DNA of 64,000 bases from Neolentinus lepideus HHB14362 ss-1 (taxonomy: Eukaryota > Basidiomycota > Agaricomycetes > Gloeophyllales > Gloeophyllaceae): contig KV425552.1 of assembly GCA_001632425.1 (NCBI GenBank), positions 376,899 through 440,898 of the forward strand, in the 5' to 3' direction. Positions 47,600-58,895 of the stretch are shown here, piece by piece. Positions within the stretch are counted from its first letter, which is position 1. Each line of letters opens with the position of its first letter. The notes under the pieces were generated by a model. It saw only the letters and a program-made list of their open reading frames with translations. It was not told the DNA's origin and made no database searches. Made by a program: the position numbers and the translations under genes.

Positions 47600-49266
47600 A
47601 TGGACGTGCAGCTGCAGGACTTGTGGTGCGTTCTCATATTCCGTTAGCGTATCCTGTGTTGACGATGGAAGGATGCAGATCATGCTATATGACCACCTCC
47701 TTACGTTCGCGGACGAGGTCGAGTATATATGGAAGGCGAAATGGTCCCTCCCGAAGGCGTTCTTTTTGGTTCTGCGATACGTAGTTCCAACTGCTATGAT
47801 TATCCATACATACCGTGCGTGACGCCTGTTCGATGTCCTCCCGTGAAGATATTTATGGATGTCTTTGCTGCTAAAGAGATGAGCGGTCTGGGTAATGTCA
47901 ACCTTTCTGATGCCGTTCGTGTCTTTTTACTAGTTCAAGCATACCCAGCCTGATTTTCTGTTACTTCTCAGTTGTAAGATGTATGCCTCGGTGTGTTCGA
48001 GCAAACCCTGAATTCCTCGAGCAGCTGTCGCGGCTGGCTCACTACTGGCCTCTACCTTGGCGTCGCTGCCATCAGTATCGGAAACTGTACGTTCTTTTCC
48101 TTCCGTGCACTCAGTTGTGGCCCTCGTCTCACTATTACCTCCCTTTCTCGGTTCATTCTTATCATTTCATCATGTCTCCGCCTTTCCCTGCCTACTCACC
48201 TGCCCGGGGCAGTTATCGTTCTTTTACGACTCTGGGTCATCTGGGAACGGAACGCCCGCCTCCTCATTTTCACCCTCACTATCTTCATCATAACACAGAT
48301 CTCGACGCTTGCGGTCGCGACGTACATGGTTGTGCACTGGATATGTACGTACCTGTCCCAATCACATCTCAAAATGAAAGCGGCATGATGATGTGGGATT
48401 GTAGCTGATATGCTGTTTCTGAGCCAAATACATATGTGCGGGTTGACGCACAAGCCACCGATGGTTTGGTTGTGGGCACCTGGGGTGAGCCTTCATTTCT
48501 AATCAGGTAAAAAAGGAAGCTGATGGAAGGATGCGGTCTTGAAGCTTGTGTTTGAAGTGATGGTCTTCTCGCTGGCGCTATGGAATGCGCTGTCAAGGCC
48601 GATAACTGTATCTCCCGCCGGAGATTCACTGTATCGAGATGGGCTGGGATATTTCGTTGTAAGTTTTCATTCATCCTGTTTCATTTACTGTCTAACCAAT
48701 ATCTGGGTATGATGCCTCAGATACTTACAAGTACGTGAGGCATAGTTGATGGTGAGATCCTGTTGCTGAACTGTAGTAGCTTTGAGAGTATTGAACCTAA
48801 TTCTGTCTGTTGCTGCACATGTGAGTCTCGGTCTTACCTGGAGATGTTTGTTTCTGATTGGCCATATGCAGATATCCTTAATGTTCCTCGGCATCTTGTA
48901 CGTCCCCTCCCCCCCCCTTTCTTTCTCTATCTTCCCTAACGACAACTTTTCAGCTTCATCTGGGCAGCAACCACCGTCACCGTCTCGCGGCTCGTGTTTC
49001 ACTTCCGGCGGCTGTCCACAGTCTGCCTGGTACAACGCATGCAGGATGAGGAGGACCCTTCGCCCCAATTGTCACGCCAAGAGACCAGAGCGACCGTCGA
49101 TAAATATCTAAGAGTGCTGAATAGCGTGGACGAGACGGTCGTACAGACCTCGGAGGAGGAATATGAGTTGTGTGAGGGGGCACCGGCAGGGACTAGTATC
49201 ACTATTAGTGAGGTTACTATTAGTGGGTCGTCCACGAATCTTACAAGAAAGGAGAGGGATGCTTAA
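47600..49266 (+). CDS. DUF6533-type seven-helix membrane protein, copy 3
   Basis: The first exons are 47600-47625 and 47672-47814. They carry the classic family start: MLYDHLLTFADEVEYIWKAK, then FFLVLRYVVPTAMIIHTY. Later exons encode SSSSCRGWLTTGLYLGVAAI, IVLLRLWVIWERNARLLIFT, LTIFIITQISTLAVATYMVV, VFEVMVFSLALWNALSRPIT, SLYRDGLGYFV, LRVLNLILSVAAH, FIWAATTVTVSRLVFHFRRL and a soluble tail from MQDEEDPSPQLS to the stop at 49266. All landmarks appear in order with GT-AG signals between them. The intron after HTY is long (about 165 nt) and may hide another small exon. Function unknown. It is not a near copy of the 41.5 kb gene, so it represents a separate branch of the family. Confidence 0.78.
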
Positions 49267-49538
49267 TATTATGAGATTGTGAATGGCATGTAATGTATTC
49301 GTGATATTTTTATTCGGAGGAATGACAGAGTGCAATTACTTAGATAAGGGTCTACTTGTCGGATGTGATAAACATAGAAGACTAGGACGCGTTGATTGAG
49401 TCCACACAGCCTTTGCGGTCTCGCCGATTACCGTCTACCCAATATAAACCTCCAGACGGGCCTCCTTTCTTGAGGCCAGTAACTTGGCTTCAAATTTGAA
49501 GGCTAGTATCCGATCTACCTGGGCCTACCACTTGAACT

Positions 49539-51739
49539 ATGGAATTTGGCGACGAAATCGTTGATCCCTTGAGACGCCTGGCGGAGGAGTACGGTCTTGA
49601 CACGCCTGTTAACACCGAAGCGCCCAGGACAGAGGCGCACGACGTGCGACTCAGTTCTGAGATTGTCGCGTTCATTGAGGAGCAGGGCGAGGTGAGTCTA
49701 GGTTCAATTTACCTTTGCTCCTGGATCTGTTGGAAGTGGATGCCCAGAGAAAATCCGAGAGATCTTCGAACGGAACGGAGAGCTGTCAATCAGATAGACT
49801 TCTATCGGACAGTTTATGCAGGGAGACTGTCTCTGCGGGTTGTTCTCGTGGCATATCGCAGTAGTGACCAGGTTTTGTCTTGCAGTCTGTAGATGAACTT
49901 CTGGGCCGTCCAGTCGTCCACCCACCGCCCATAGACAACTCCTTTCCGCTAACAAGCTACTACATTTCGTAAGCACCTTACGCCATCCATCCTCTCTGAC
50001 GCCTACAACACCTTCTTATGATAGCTCCTCGCACAACACCTATCTCCTCTCCCGCCAACTCCTTGGGAGATCCTCCACCGCCTCCTACACGCATGTCCTC
50101 ACTCGCGGCGCACGCACCGTTGAGATCGACGTCTGGCCATCCTCCCGAGGGCCCATTGTCACACACGGGTACACGTTCTCTACGAGCGTGCCGTTCAAGT
50201 CAGTATGCGTAGCAATTGGGGACGAGGTAAAGCCGGACGACTGGCCGGTGTTTGTAAGCTTGGAGTGTCATGTAGGAATTGATGGGCAAGAGGAGCTGGT
50301 AGAGATTATGAAGGGCGCGTGGGGGGAGAAGTTGGTGGTGAGGGAGGTTGAAGATGTGCCAGGGAACGCTGTGGCTCCGAAGGATTTGATGGGGCGGATT
50401 CTTGTTATGGTGAGCCCCTACCGCATTACTTAGTATCTTTAATTTGCAGAGCTCCATGTCGCACTGGTAGGTCGAATACTACCCCCAAGCAGCACCGAAG
50501 AAGAAGAATGAAGACGATGACGAATCTTCTTCCTCCTCGAACTCCTCCTCTTCCTCACCTCTGTCCGACTCTGAATCACCAGAAAGCAAGATTCTCGAAG
50601 CGCTTCACCTCCGCAAGAAGATAGAGCGCGAGAACAAGCGTCCCATCATCTCCGAGGCGCTCAATAAACTCGGTACGTTATATGCACGCGGGCGCTAACG
50701 GTCTCGAGCCACGAATGTTCAATATCGCGGACAGGTGTTTACGCACATAGCATGAAACCCAAGAAAAACTGGTTCCTGCAAGGTATTGGTTATCACGACT
50801 ATCCTTCTTACAATTATAGGCTCACCGTCTCATCCCAGAACTCCTGCACCCCGCCCACATTCTCATCAACATCTCCGAGCCGGCTCTCCGAGAGCTCTTC
50901 TCCTCTCACTCAACCAAACTCATTTCGCACGCTCAGAAGCACATGCGCAGGGTCTACCCACGGGGGACGCGCATAAAGTCGTCCAACCTGAACCCAATTG
51001 AGTTTTGGAGGGACGGGTCGCAGGTCGTATCGTTGAATTGGCAGACGTACGACAAGGGGATGCAGGTGCGCGGCCTAGTCTCTTATGTTGGCAAGTGAAG
51101 GGAAAGTAATAGGTGTACGGTGTAGATAAATGAGGCAATGTTCGTTGGGAGCCCTGGCTGGGTGCTGAAACTCGCGAAGTTGATTGGGCTTGGAGAGGGG
51201 ATGGGAGGACGGCTGAAGTTGTCCGGGCGGTTTGCAGGGCTGAGTTCGCGTGAGTTTCGCTGTCGTCATCTCTCTTCGAGCACATCCTTTGTCCCTGCGC
51301 TCACGACGATCCATAGTACCCGTGAGCGAGGGCACCAATAGCCAGGACGCCTACATCCGCGCTGAACTCATAACCTCCGGTAACGAGCTCAAGTGGCGCT
51401 CTGCCACATCGAAATGCGCCTCGATCCCCGAGACTGGAGTAGACTTGATGTTCGATAACGCAACTTTCGAGTGGGAGTACAATTCTGATGACCTGACATT
51501 CCTCCGGTACGTCTCCCGTCTTCCATCTCCCGCGTCGCTCATTCTCACAATGTCCTATGATCGACTTCGCCAGGGTCCTAATCGTGAAGGACGAATTCGG
51601 CAAGGACGAGGAGCTGGCGCTATTCTGTGCACGCGTCGATCACCTCCAGCAGGGCTGGCGACTGATACGACTGCTGAGTATGAAGGGGAAGGATACGGGA
51701 GCGACGTTGTTGGCCAAGTTTGCCATCGAGGCTATTTGA
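49539..51739 (+). CDS. PLC1: Phosphoinositide-specific phospholipase C
   Basis: The enzyme cleaves PIP2 into diacylglycerol and inositol trisphosphate at the membrane. Exons: 49539-49691, 49886-49968, 50025-50409, 50471-50672, 50735-50782, 50839-51065, 51126-51249, 51317-51506 and 51574-51739; phases agree, 525 residues. X domain: [20 protein letters not shown] has the first catalytic His, RTVEIDVW the calcium-binding acidic residues, and [15 protein letters not shown] the second His. An acidic/Ser-rich X-Y linker ([16 protein letters not shown]) precedes the Y domain ([28 protein letters not shown]). A C2 domain closes the protein ([40 protein letters not shown]). There is no PH domain, and the N-terminus has only about 50 residues without a clear EF hand, so it is a short form. 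All catalytic residues I can check are present. Confidence 0.92.
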
Positions 51740-52129
51740 TTTTGATACCAATGGTAATGTGGCTTCATGAGGCGGAATATTCAATGTATCTTCGCTGCGG
51801 ATTATCTTATTATTAACATGGATGTTCTGTTGATATGTACGCAAATGACAGTGCTATCATTGCACGGGAGTTGCAACATTTGCAATTCCCGTCCAACCCC
51901 TTAATACACCATCCAGACTGAACCAAATAATTGGGACCATCACAGATACATGGATATAGGGAGATGTCAAAGAATTATCTGTGTCTTGGTACATGCCTAT
52001 CTGTTCAATATCTATGTATATCTAATCAAGCATTAACCAGCATCCGTACTTGCATCCTCTAGATTCGCATGATTCAAATGTCGAACATCTCCAAGTATAC
52101 AATGCCCTCATTGCCATCCTCCGCCACCC
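51740..52129. other. Convergent 3' flanks, no gene seen
   Basis: The PLC gene (plus) and the AIF2-type gene (minus) end facing each other. Nothing further was recognised. Confidence 0.5.
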
Positions 52130-53661
52130 TTACGAATAATAATCCTGCACACCAGGCGCCCACATCTTCCACGCCCTACTCGCCGCACCCACATCCTCCT
52201 GCCCGTCATCCTCAACGCTATACGTCGGCTCCCCGCCTGCACTCGCAGGCTCTCTAAATTTGATATTGCGTTTCTACAAAACACCCGAGTCAGCACCAAC
52301 CCCTACCCAAACTCAAAGACGCACAATCCCGAGACTCAAGTGGATCCCCGCCAGGTCCGGCTTGTACGTCTCCAGCTGCCCCTCGCCATTGCCCTCGTAG
52401 AGCCGCCGCACGTTCTTGCTGACGATCTCAGCCTGCTTGAACCCCGGGCGCGCCTGCCGCGGCCCGCCCGTCTCCGCGACGTCCCCGATGGCGAAGACGT
52501 GCGCGTAGGCGGGGTCTTGCAGCTGCAGCGTGGGCTTGACGAGGACGCGCCCGGTGGTGGGGGAGAGGAGGGCGCGCGGGAGGAAGGAGGCTGCGGGGGG
52601 TTGGCCGGTGGACATGAACTGGAACGCAATCAATTTTGAGTATTTTGGTGAGGGAGAGGACGCACGGCCAGATCTGCGGGCACCTTCCGCCCGCTAGTCA
52701 GTTCGACCTCGAATTCGCTCCCGTCAGTGGGGAATCCGCCCTGGGGCACCTTCACCCTGTCCCCGAGAATCACGTCGATGCCGAGCTCTGTGCACCGGTC
52801 CATGATGACCTCGTGCATCTTCGGGTGGAAGGTCTGCATGAGGCGGTCGCGCGAGTGGATGAGCGTGACGGACTTGGCGGGGTAGATGTCTTTGATGTCT
52901 GTGGCGGTTTCTGTGGAGGATGTAGGGATCAGAGATGGTGTTAAGAGGGAAGGGGGAGATGCAAGACGCACGGACACCCACGGCGCCCCCGCCTACGACG
53001 ACGACCCTTTGCGCCTTCCTCACCGCCTCTTGCCGCACCTTCATCCCCTCGATGCCCTCCTTCTTGCCTGCTATCGGGGGCATGTACGTTCCCGTCGCCA
53101 CCACCAGATAGTCGTAGTCCAAACTCTTCTTCTCCTGGGAGGAACTTAAGACTTCGGTATACTCGACCTTGCCTGGCGAGACAACGGAGACCAAGCCACG
53201 GATGAGCGAAGAAGAGCCTGGCGGGCATGCGTGGAAGGCGTTGGAGTATGGGATGAACGCGAGGTGCTCGTAGCCAGGGAGAACGGCGAAGCGCGGGAAG
53301 GCGAAGAGGTGCTGCGGAAGTGTCAGTGTGACGGAGGTGAAATGGACAAGAAGTGCACATGCGTGGAAGTGAGAGTTCTTCTCGATGAGCAGAATGTTGT
53401 GCGACTCGTGCATCGCGTTGGCCAGAAACTCGACCGCCTTCAAGCCTGACAACACGTCGAGTTGTGGGCACTGGGAGTTGAGAGTTGCTTACCGACATAG
53501 CTACCGCCCACGACGACGATATTTCGTTTGTCGCTCTTGACACTGTTCATGATGATACTGGGGTAGGTCGAGGATGTGGAATGGAACGAGGACGTCGAGG
53601 ATATATGCGCGGCGAGTCGGATGAGACGGTGGGTCGTGCGGAGGCCTGAGAGCATGGCCAT
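52130..53661 (-). CDS. AIF2/FSP1 (AMID)-type FAD-dependent NAD(P)H oxidoreductase
   Basis: Exons on the minus strand: 53661-53493, 53445-53363, 53311-52978, 52910-52666, 52618-52325 and 52273-52130; phases agree, 422 residues. The start at 53661 gives a basic, Ser-rich leader (MAMLSGLRTTHRLIRLAAHI) that looks like a mitochondrial presequence; the ATG at 53550 (MNSVKSDKRN) would give a cytosolic form. Motifs: FAD-binding IVVVGGSYVGLKAVEFLA, PRFAVLPGYEHLAFIPY, the NAD(P)-binding RVVVVGGGAVGVETATDI, and the second FAD motif HVFAIGDVAETG. The intron at 53312-53362 appears to be GC-AG; left in, it adds 17 in-frame residues without a stop. Family members reduce quinones with NAD(P)H; some protect lipids from peroxidation. 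Confidence 0.88.
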
Positions 53662-55021
53662 CAATATTTAAGGGGTTGCTATAACCAGGCCCGAACATGA
53701 TTATAAGTGGCATGGTAGGCGCTGACGAACGGCGGCGGCAAGATTAAGGTGGACCTGAGTAATCTTATCAGATTAGATGACATGCATTACCATTCCCGCA
53801 GCCGCAGCACACCGTAATGTGTCACTTGATGGGCTCGGCAAACACAGAGGCCTGCACTCATCGCTCGCGTTGTAACAGCAATATGATTCATTCAAGACAG
53901 CTAGAACATGACAAGACTACGATGCCGTGTCCGTCCAATTTCGTATACAAACGGCGCTTAGTGTTTGGAGATCGAGTAGGCACCTGAGTAACTTGCACAT
54001 TAATCTTGGATCAGGGCACAAGGTGGTACGTTATTACCGTATCTTTGTCCACAGAAACGTTCCATTCGGTGGTGGCCTCAATGCCGAGGAGGTTCTGTGT
54101 CCAAATCTGTTTCTTGTTCAAAACTGTCCCTCTGAGTGAAACCGGTTTACACATCAGATCAAAGAACTTGAGGGTCGCCATCAGACTTACGTTTCAGGTT
54201 GTTCGTGATGTAGGCCTTCAAAATCAGGTGGTAACGAGCCGCGACGGACGATCTTGTCCTGTTCCAGATTTAGAACATCGCGGCCACAACGTGCAGATAA
54301 GACAACGCACCCAACGTCCTTCCAGATATAAGTCAGGTTGTAATTGTCGCCCTCGAAGAAACCCAACGGTGCATTAGTTAGTGGCTTTATCCATCACGCC
54401 CCGAGGTCGCCTACCGACGCCGATTCATGAGCAAACAAACATCCACTTCTGTTCATGTTGCACGCTGACAGTGCTTAGTGCTTATCTCCCAGCTTGCGTG
54501 AACTTTGAGATGAGGGGAACTGTTCGGGTAGATGAGAATCTAGATGCATTGCACATCAATCTCATACTTCCTCTACGTTCAGACGTTGAAGAAATCATCC
54601 CCTGCGCCTCCTGCTCCGAGCTCTTGAGAAGAATCCTGGAGGCCATGAACCTGAACTCGGTGAAGGTCCCACTTTCTCGATGGTGTGGGAGGGAATTCTT
54701 GCAAGGAGGTACCACGTCGGGCTTGAAATTATAATTCTACGAACTTCTAGCACGAAGCGCTGGAACATGTTAGTTTGTGGATCGTATAAGTGTTACTCCT
54801 TCAATTCATTCATATGCTCTGTAAAATAGAGAGAACCAGTCAGTGCATTCGGCAGTACGCGTGAATCGCATTCCCGACACTTACAACTCATAGCACGACC
54901 TTAACTAACTTACCTGCTCTTGACTCGAAACTTTGACCAAAGATCACGTAGCGAGATACTTATCTGCGACCATTAGGAAGAAGTTTGCATTGAGACAATG
55001 TCCGGATGGTCTCCATCTGCA
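53662..55021. other. Intergenic, with weak coding signs on the minus strand
   Basis: This lies between the start of the AIF2-type gene and the 3' end of the PNGase A-like gene. Apart from the unplaced minus-strand pieces at 53980-54400, I see no feature. Confidence 0.45.
53980..54400 (-). CDS. Unidentified spliced coding pieces
   Basis: On the minus strand, FFEGDNYNLTYIWKDVG, AARYHLILKAYITNNLK and TVLNKKQIWTQNLLGIEATT can be joined through plausible short introns (donor GTAAGTCTGA near 54190) and end in TYHLVP plus stop. The composition reads like protein, but I recognise no family and found no start. It may be the 3' end of a small gene or a remnant. Confidence 0.3.
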
Positions 55022-57667
55022 TTAAACATCTCGACCCGAAAGCGATCCTCCAACATTGTCGTACAGGACCGTTGAATTATTCTCAGACGGAGACCCAGAA
55101 ATGGTTCTCACGAACGTCGAGACACCCACATCCCGAGTGTACGTCTGCCCCTCGGTATCCGCGTATGCGAAGCTCTCGTTTGCGCTGCCCGTGCGCATCG
55201 TCAGATTCACTTGGTGGCTGCTCTGCGATACAACGTCATGGGGATCAGCATGGAAGAAGAGTATATACGGAGGAGAAGAGCATCCAGACCTGTGTGCCTT
55301 GGCATATCTGCCTAGTATCTATGTTCTCCGCCAAAGGTTGTACGCCAGTGGCAAGGCTGCGCACGAAAGAGTGGTCCAGATCAACAATGTAGTCATAGAA
55401 GCTGCCGTTGTCGTATGTGGCGTACTGTAGCTGGAGGTACAGCGGGTAAGTGAAGACATCCGAGACGACGGGAATACCGTTGTGCGTCGAGGACGAGACG
55501 CCCTTTGACGTTTGAGTGACCGTCTACTCGATCGTCAGTCATAGACCAAGACTACACTGATATGTTGGAGCTTACTTGCACACTGACGTTTCCGAGGGTG
55601 GTTTGGTACACCTCAGAATTAGTGAACTATGGCAAGGTTTAAAAATCAGATGAATATCGGATAAGAAAACAATGATCACGGACATTTAGATTCTGCTCCC
55701 ACACCGCCCTTGTGTAGCCACTCCCCGTCCATATCTCCCCCTCAACATAAAGCCTCCTGCCCGCCATCGTGCTCACACTCACATTCGCGCCACTCACTCT
55801 GCCCTCCACTTCTGCAAGAATATCCCCACCCCCTTCATATACCACCACGCTCCCATTCGTTTGTTGATCTGTGCTATCCAACACGACCTGCACATTCCCT
55901 GATACATACCAATTTGCGTTGACCGGCTGCCCGGGACCCATCCCCACGATCGCGAGGGTGAAATTGTGAGTGGGCGAAGGGGAGGAGGAAAGAGAGCCGA
56001 GGAAGGGTGTGATGTCAACGTAGTAGGTGGGGGAGTCGAAGGCGCCGTAGGAGACCATCGGGCGCCAGAGCGAGGGGAGAAATTCGCCGGTGTAGATGAC
56101 AGCTGCGAGGGCGAATAATTAGTGGGGAACAAGGCCGAACGATCGGTTAAGAGGCCAAGAGGCTTACGGTATGGAAAGACGACGCCGGCGAGGATGCCAT
56201 CAATCAGGAGCTGCACTTCGCGAAATGGTCCTATAGGAGCGGGACCTTAGCTTGAAAGAATTGGCAGATGTGTTACTGCTTACCATGGGGAGACGCATAT
56301 CCGTCGGGTGCACTCCACGTAGGGAGCTGGTCGAAGTATTCATCTGGGACATTACCATACTGATATGGAATTCAGAGATGAGGTGCAAGGTGAGATCGTT
56401 TCTGGAGACTCGTACCCAAAACTCCTCATCTCTTTAGGAAGGAGAGGTATATTACTTGGCGCTCCAAGCTCAGACAAACCCGCTTACCCGTTTCCAGAGG
56501 CGTATATCTCGACAAACGCTTGTGCACTGTTACGAGGTATCGTGACGTTTGTCTATTCCATCAAGGTCATGCCGCTACTATTCTTGAGAAGTCCACAGGC
56601 ACTTACCGAGCCAGAAGGAGGCACAGTGAATAAATTCGCGGAGCTATTACTCAACGTAGACAACGGCAGAATGACATCGGCAGTCTTTGCCGCGGGGTAT
56701 CGAATGGATGATGGGTAAAATGAGGCGCTAAGCCAGACTGAAAAGGTGTGCCGGCATGTTGAATCTTGGAGTCAAGGCAGTAATATGTGATGTACTTGCC
56801 GTCGTACTCTCCAGTTAGTCCGGAACTCGGATCGACGATATTGCCAAGGTCAACAATCATCTCTCTCACGGTCAAGGAGGCATCAATATCAGAATGTAAC
56901 GTGAGGGCTGCAGTCGTTTACCCTGGCTGTGCCAACAGAGGAGAGTAACGAGAGACGTCCTTCTGGGCCGTCCAGATAATTCCTAGATGATAAATATTTA
57001 AGATTTAGCGAACTTATGAAGATGGACTATCCGCCCTAACCTAATGCAGTTGGTTCCGGAGTCGATGTGCGCCAGACTAGAAGACAGATGATTTAGTTGG
57101 TCGGCATTTCCAAGATTCTCCTGTGTCGTACTTTCGACATTGGAGAGATAGATAGTCTAGCAGTGACTGTCTGAGTTATCTCGCCCGTGACTGCACTAAG
57201 AAATGACCTACGCTCAATCGATCGTATTGTGTCTATAATCAGTCTAAAACATGCCCAGAGGAGGATGAGTCTATGTGAGAGAGCTCACCCCATTCGATGT
57301 AGCAGTAAAATTCAGGACGATGCTCGTCCAAGTCCCTGGCTCACCGCATCCTGTTGGAGGCTAAAAATACTCTTTCCAGGTCAATTTCCATATCACGAGC
57401 AAGCCCTCTAGTTTGTGGTCAACCGGACAAAGACAGGGAGCTCACCTCATATTGCACAATCGCAGGACTCCCGTACGAATTTGCAAACAGATGATGTGTC
57501 AACAAGACCGTGCAAGGCTCTACGTCCGAAGGCACAACCGGTGGTCGATACACCCCGAAGTCAGGTAGAGGCTGTTCCGGAAGAGGTCCAGGCGTGTAAG
57601 CATGAGCAGAAATACCTGAAAGGCCCAGCACGATTGTCGCAGTCCGCACTAGAGGGGGAAATCTCAT
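55022..57667 (-). CDS. PNGase A-like peptide N-glycosidase/amidase, secreted
   Basis: The family removes N-glycans from glycopeptides. Sixteen exons on the minus strand: 57667-57446, 57360-57289, 57232-57212, 57156-57132, 57076-57041, 56982-56922, 56864-56800, 56737-56607, 56552-56488, 56431-56416, 56359-56284, 56230-56168, 56102-55684, 55626-55576, 55523-55290 and 55222-55022. All phases agree; 585 residues. A leader (VRTATIVLGLSGISAHA) marks secretion. Landmarks: CTVLLTHHLFANSYG, TQYDRLSTIYLSNVEIWRTS, EMIVDLGNIVDPSSGLTGEY, AKTADVILPLSTLSN, DEEFWYGNVPDEYFDQLPTW, FREVQLLIDGILAGVVFPYP and a segment ending YYVDITPFLG. Many NxS/T sites fit a secreted protein. One intron (56738-56799) uses a GC donor; exons 3, 4 and 10 are 21, 25 and 16 nt. 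Confidence 0.9.
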
Positions 57668-57992
57668 TTCTCCCGGGGGTTGAGCGAGTTCAACAGAGAA
57701 GACTCGAGGCACGGAAACTAGTGCTTATAAGCCAGTAGGGCTTCTGATCTATTAACTTGCACCTAATGCTTCTGACCACATGTACATCTTTCCGCCCGCC
57801 GACGCGCTGCATGGGAGTTAGAAGTAGCGTCTTTGTCGCTCCGCCTCGATAGCGCCCACCGGGAAGACGGAGTTCCCACGCCCTATGCTGCTCCGAGTCG
57901 TGGAATCTAAAGAACGCACCGGGGAGCTATTAACGGAACTCTAGATGACTTCCATCCTGAAATACGAATAATTCTGGTGTAAATTGATATAA
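57668..57992. other. Short intergenic gap, no gene seen
   Basis: This gap of about 325 bases holds the promoter of the PNGase A-like gene and the 3' flank of the deacetylase-like gene, both on the minus strand. Confidence 0.5.
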
Positions 57993-58895
57993 TCACGTCC
58001 AGGAACTGTTATCCCATACAGGATCACTTCCGACAGACTCTGGATGTGCGTGGATCCACTCCTCAATCTCTTTGTCTCTTGCTAGCCATATCAGTCCATC
58101 TTCGCGCTTCTTTGCCAGATACTTGAGAACCTTCTCCATAGCCTCGAATCTCTCCTCGCGATCCGTCAAAAATGGATGAAAAAGTAACGAAACATATCCA
58201 CCCCTCTTAATCGCCTCGTCTACTTCCCTGCAGAACCTCTCTACCAATACATCAGGGCCCTGTGCCTCTTCCCCATATTCGCCCTTCATCTTCCTCAGGC
58301 CGGCGAACTGCTTCATATAAAAGAATGCATCCACTGTCTGCCACCGGAACGGTAACACCACAATCCCCTCCGCAACAAGCGCTGCCTCCTCCGCCGCAGG
58401 GCTGATATACCCCAGCCCAAACTCGCTACACAACTTCAACGTCCGCTCACCATGAACCACACCCCCAGGTGGCCTGAACCCGCGGTAGCGCAGCACCTTC
58501 CCCTCCCCCTTTCCGCCCTGACCAATAAAGCCCGCAATCCCCTCCTCCCCGAAACTCTTCTCAAAGTTCTCCCGCTCCTCTTCCGCGCTTAGCCTCCCCC
58601 ACGCCTCGTGCTGCCACGCGTGCCAGGCGATCTCGACGCCCGCACTAGCGATCTGGTCAGCGATCACGTCGCCGTAAACGGAGAGGTTCCAGGACTCGAT
58701 GAAGTATGTCGCAGGGATAGAATGTTTGGCGAGGAGTGCGAGCATACGCGGGATAGATTTGGTAATGGAGGGGTGCGAGCCGATAGGGACATCGGAGGGC
58801 CAGAGACCGCGATTCAGGTCAGCTGCTTCGCCCATGTTGTCCATAGTCAGTGCGACAGCGGCGCGAGCAGAGTTAGGCCATTTCTGATTAGCCAT
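57993..58895 (-). CDS. Polysaccharide-deacetylase-fold hydrolase (CE4/PuuE-like)
   Basis: An intron-less frame of 300 residues starts at the ATG at 58895 (MANQKWPNSARAAVALTMDN). The frame is open to 59138, but the extra 81 residues (with DDHQDDHQDD) are not family-like. Motifs of the NodB fold are present: ARAAVALTMDNMGEA (first metal site, with MDN where many members have FDD), IPATYFIESW, GVEIAWHAWQHEAWGRLS (metal-binding HxxxH-type site), YRGFRPPGGVVHGERTLK and YVSLLFHPFLTDREERFEA near the end. No signal peptide is seen, so it is probably cytosolic, as in allantoinase/PuuE-type members rather than chitin deacetylases. The substrate cannot be told from sequence. The lack of introns is unusual here and could point to transfer or retroposition. 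Confidence 0.85.
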   Translation of the reverse strand: MANQKWPNSARAAVALTMDNMGEAADLNRGLWPSDVPIGSHPSITKSIPRMLALLAKHSIPATYFIESWNLSVYGDVIADQIASAGVEIAWHAWQHEAWGRLSAEEERENFEKSFGEEGIAGFIGQGGKGEGKVLRYRGFRPPGGVVHGERTLKLCSEFGLGYISPAAEEAALVAEGIVVLPFRWQTVDAFFYMKQFAGLRKMKGEYGEEAQGPDVLVERFCREVDEAIKRGGYVSLLFHPFLTDREERFEAMEKVLKYLAKKREDGLIWLARDKEIEEWIHAHPESVGSDPVWDNSSWT

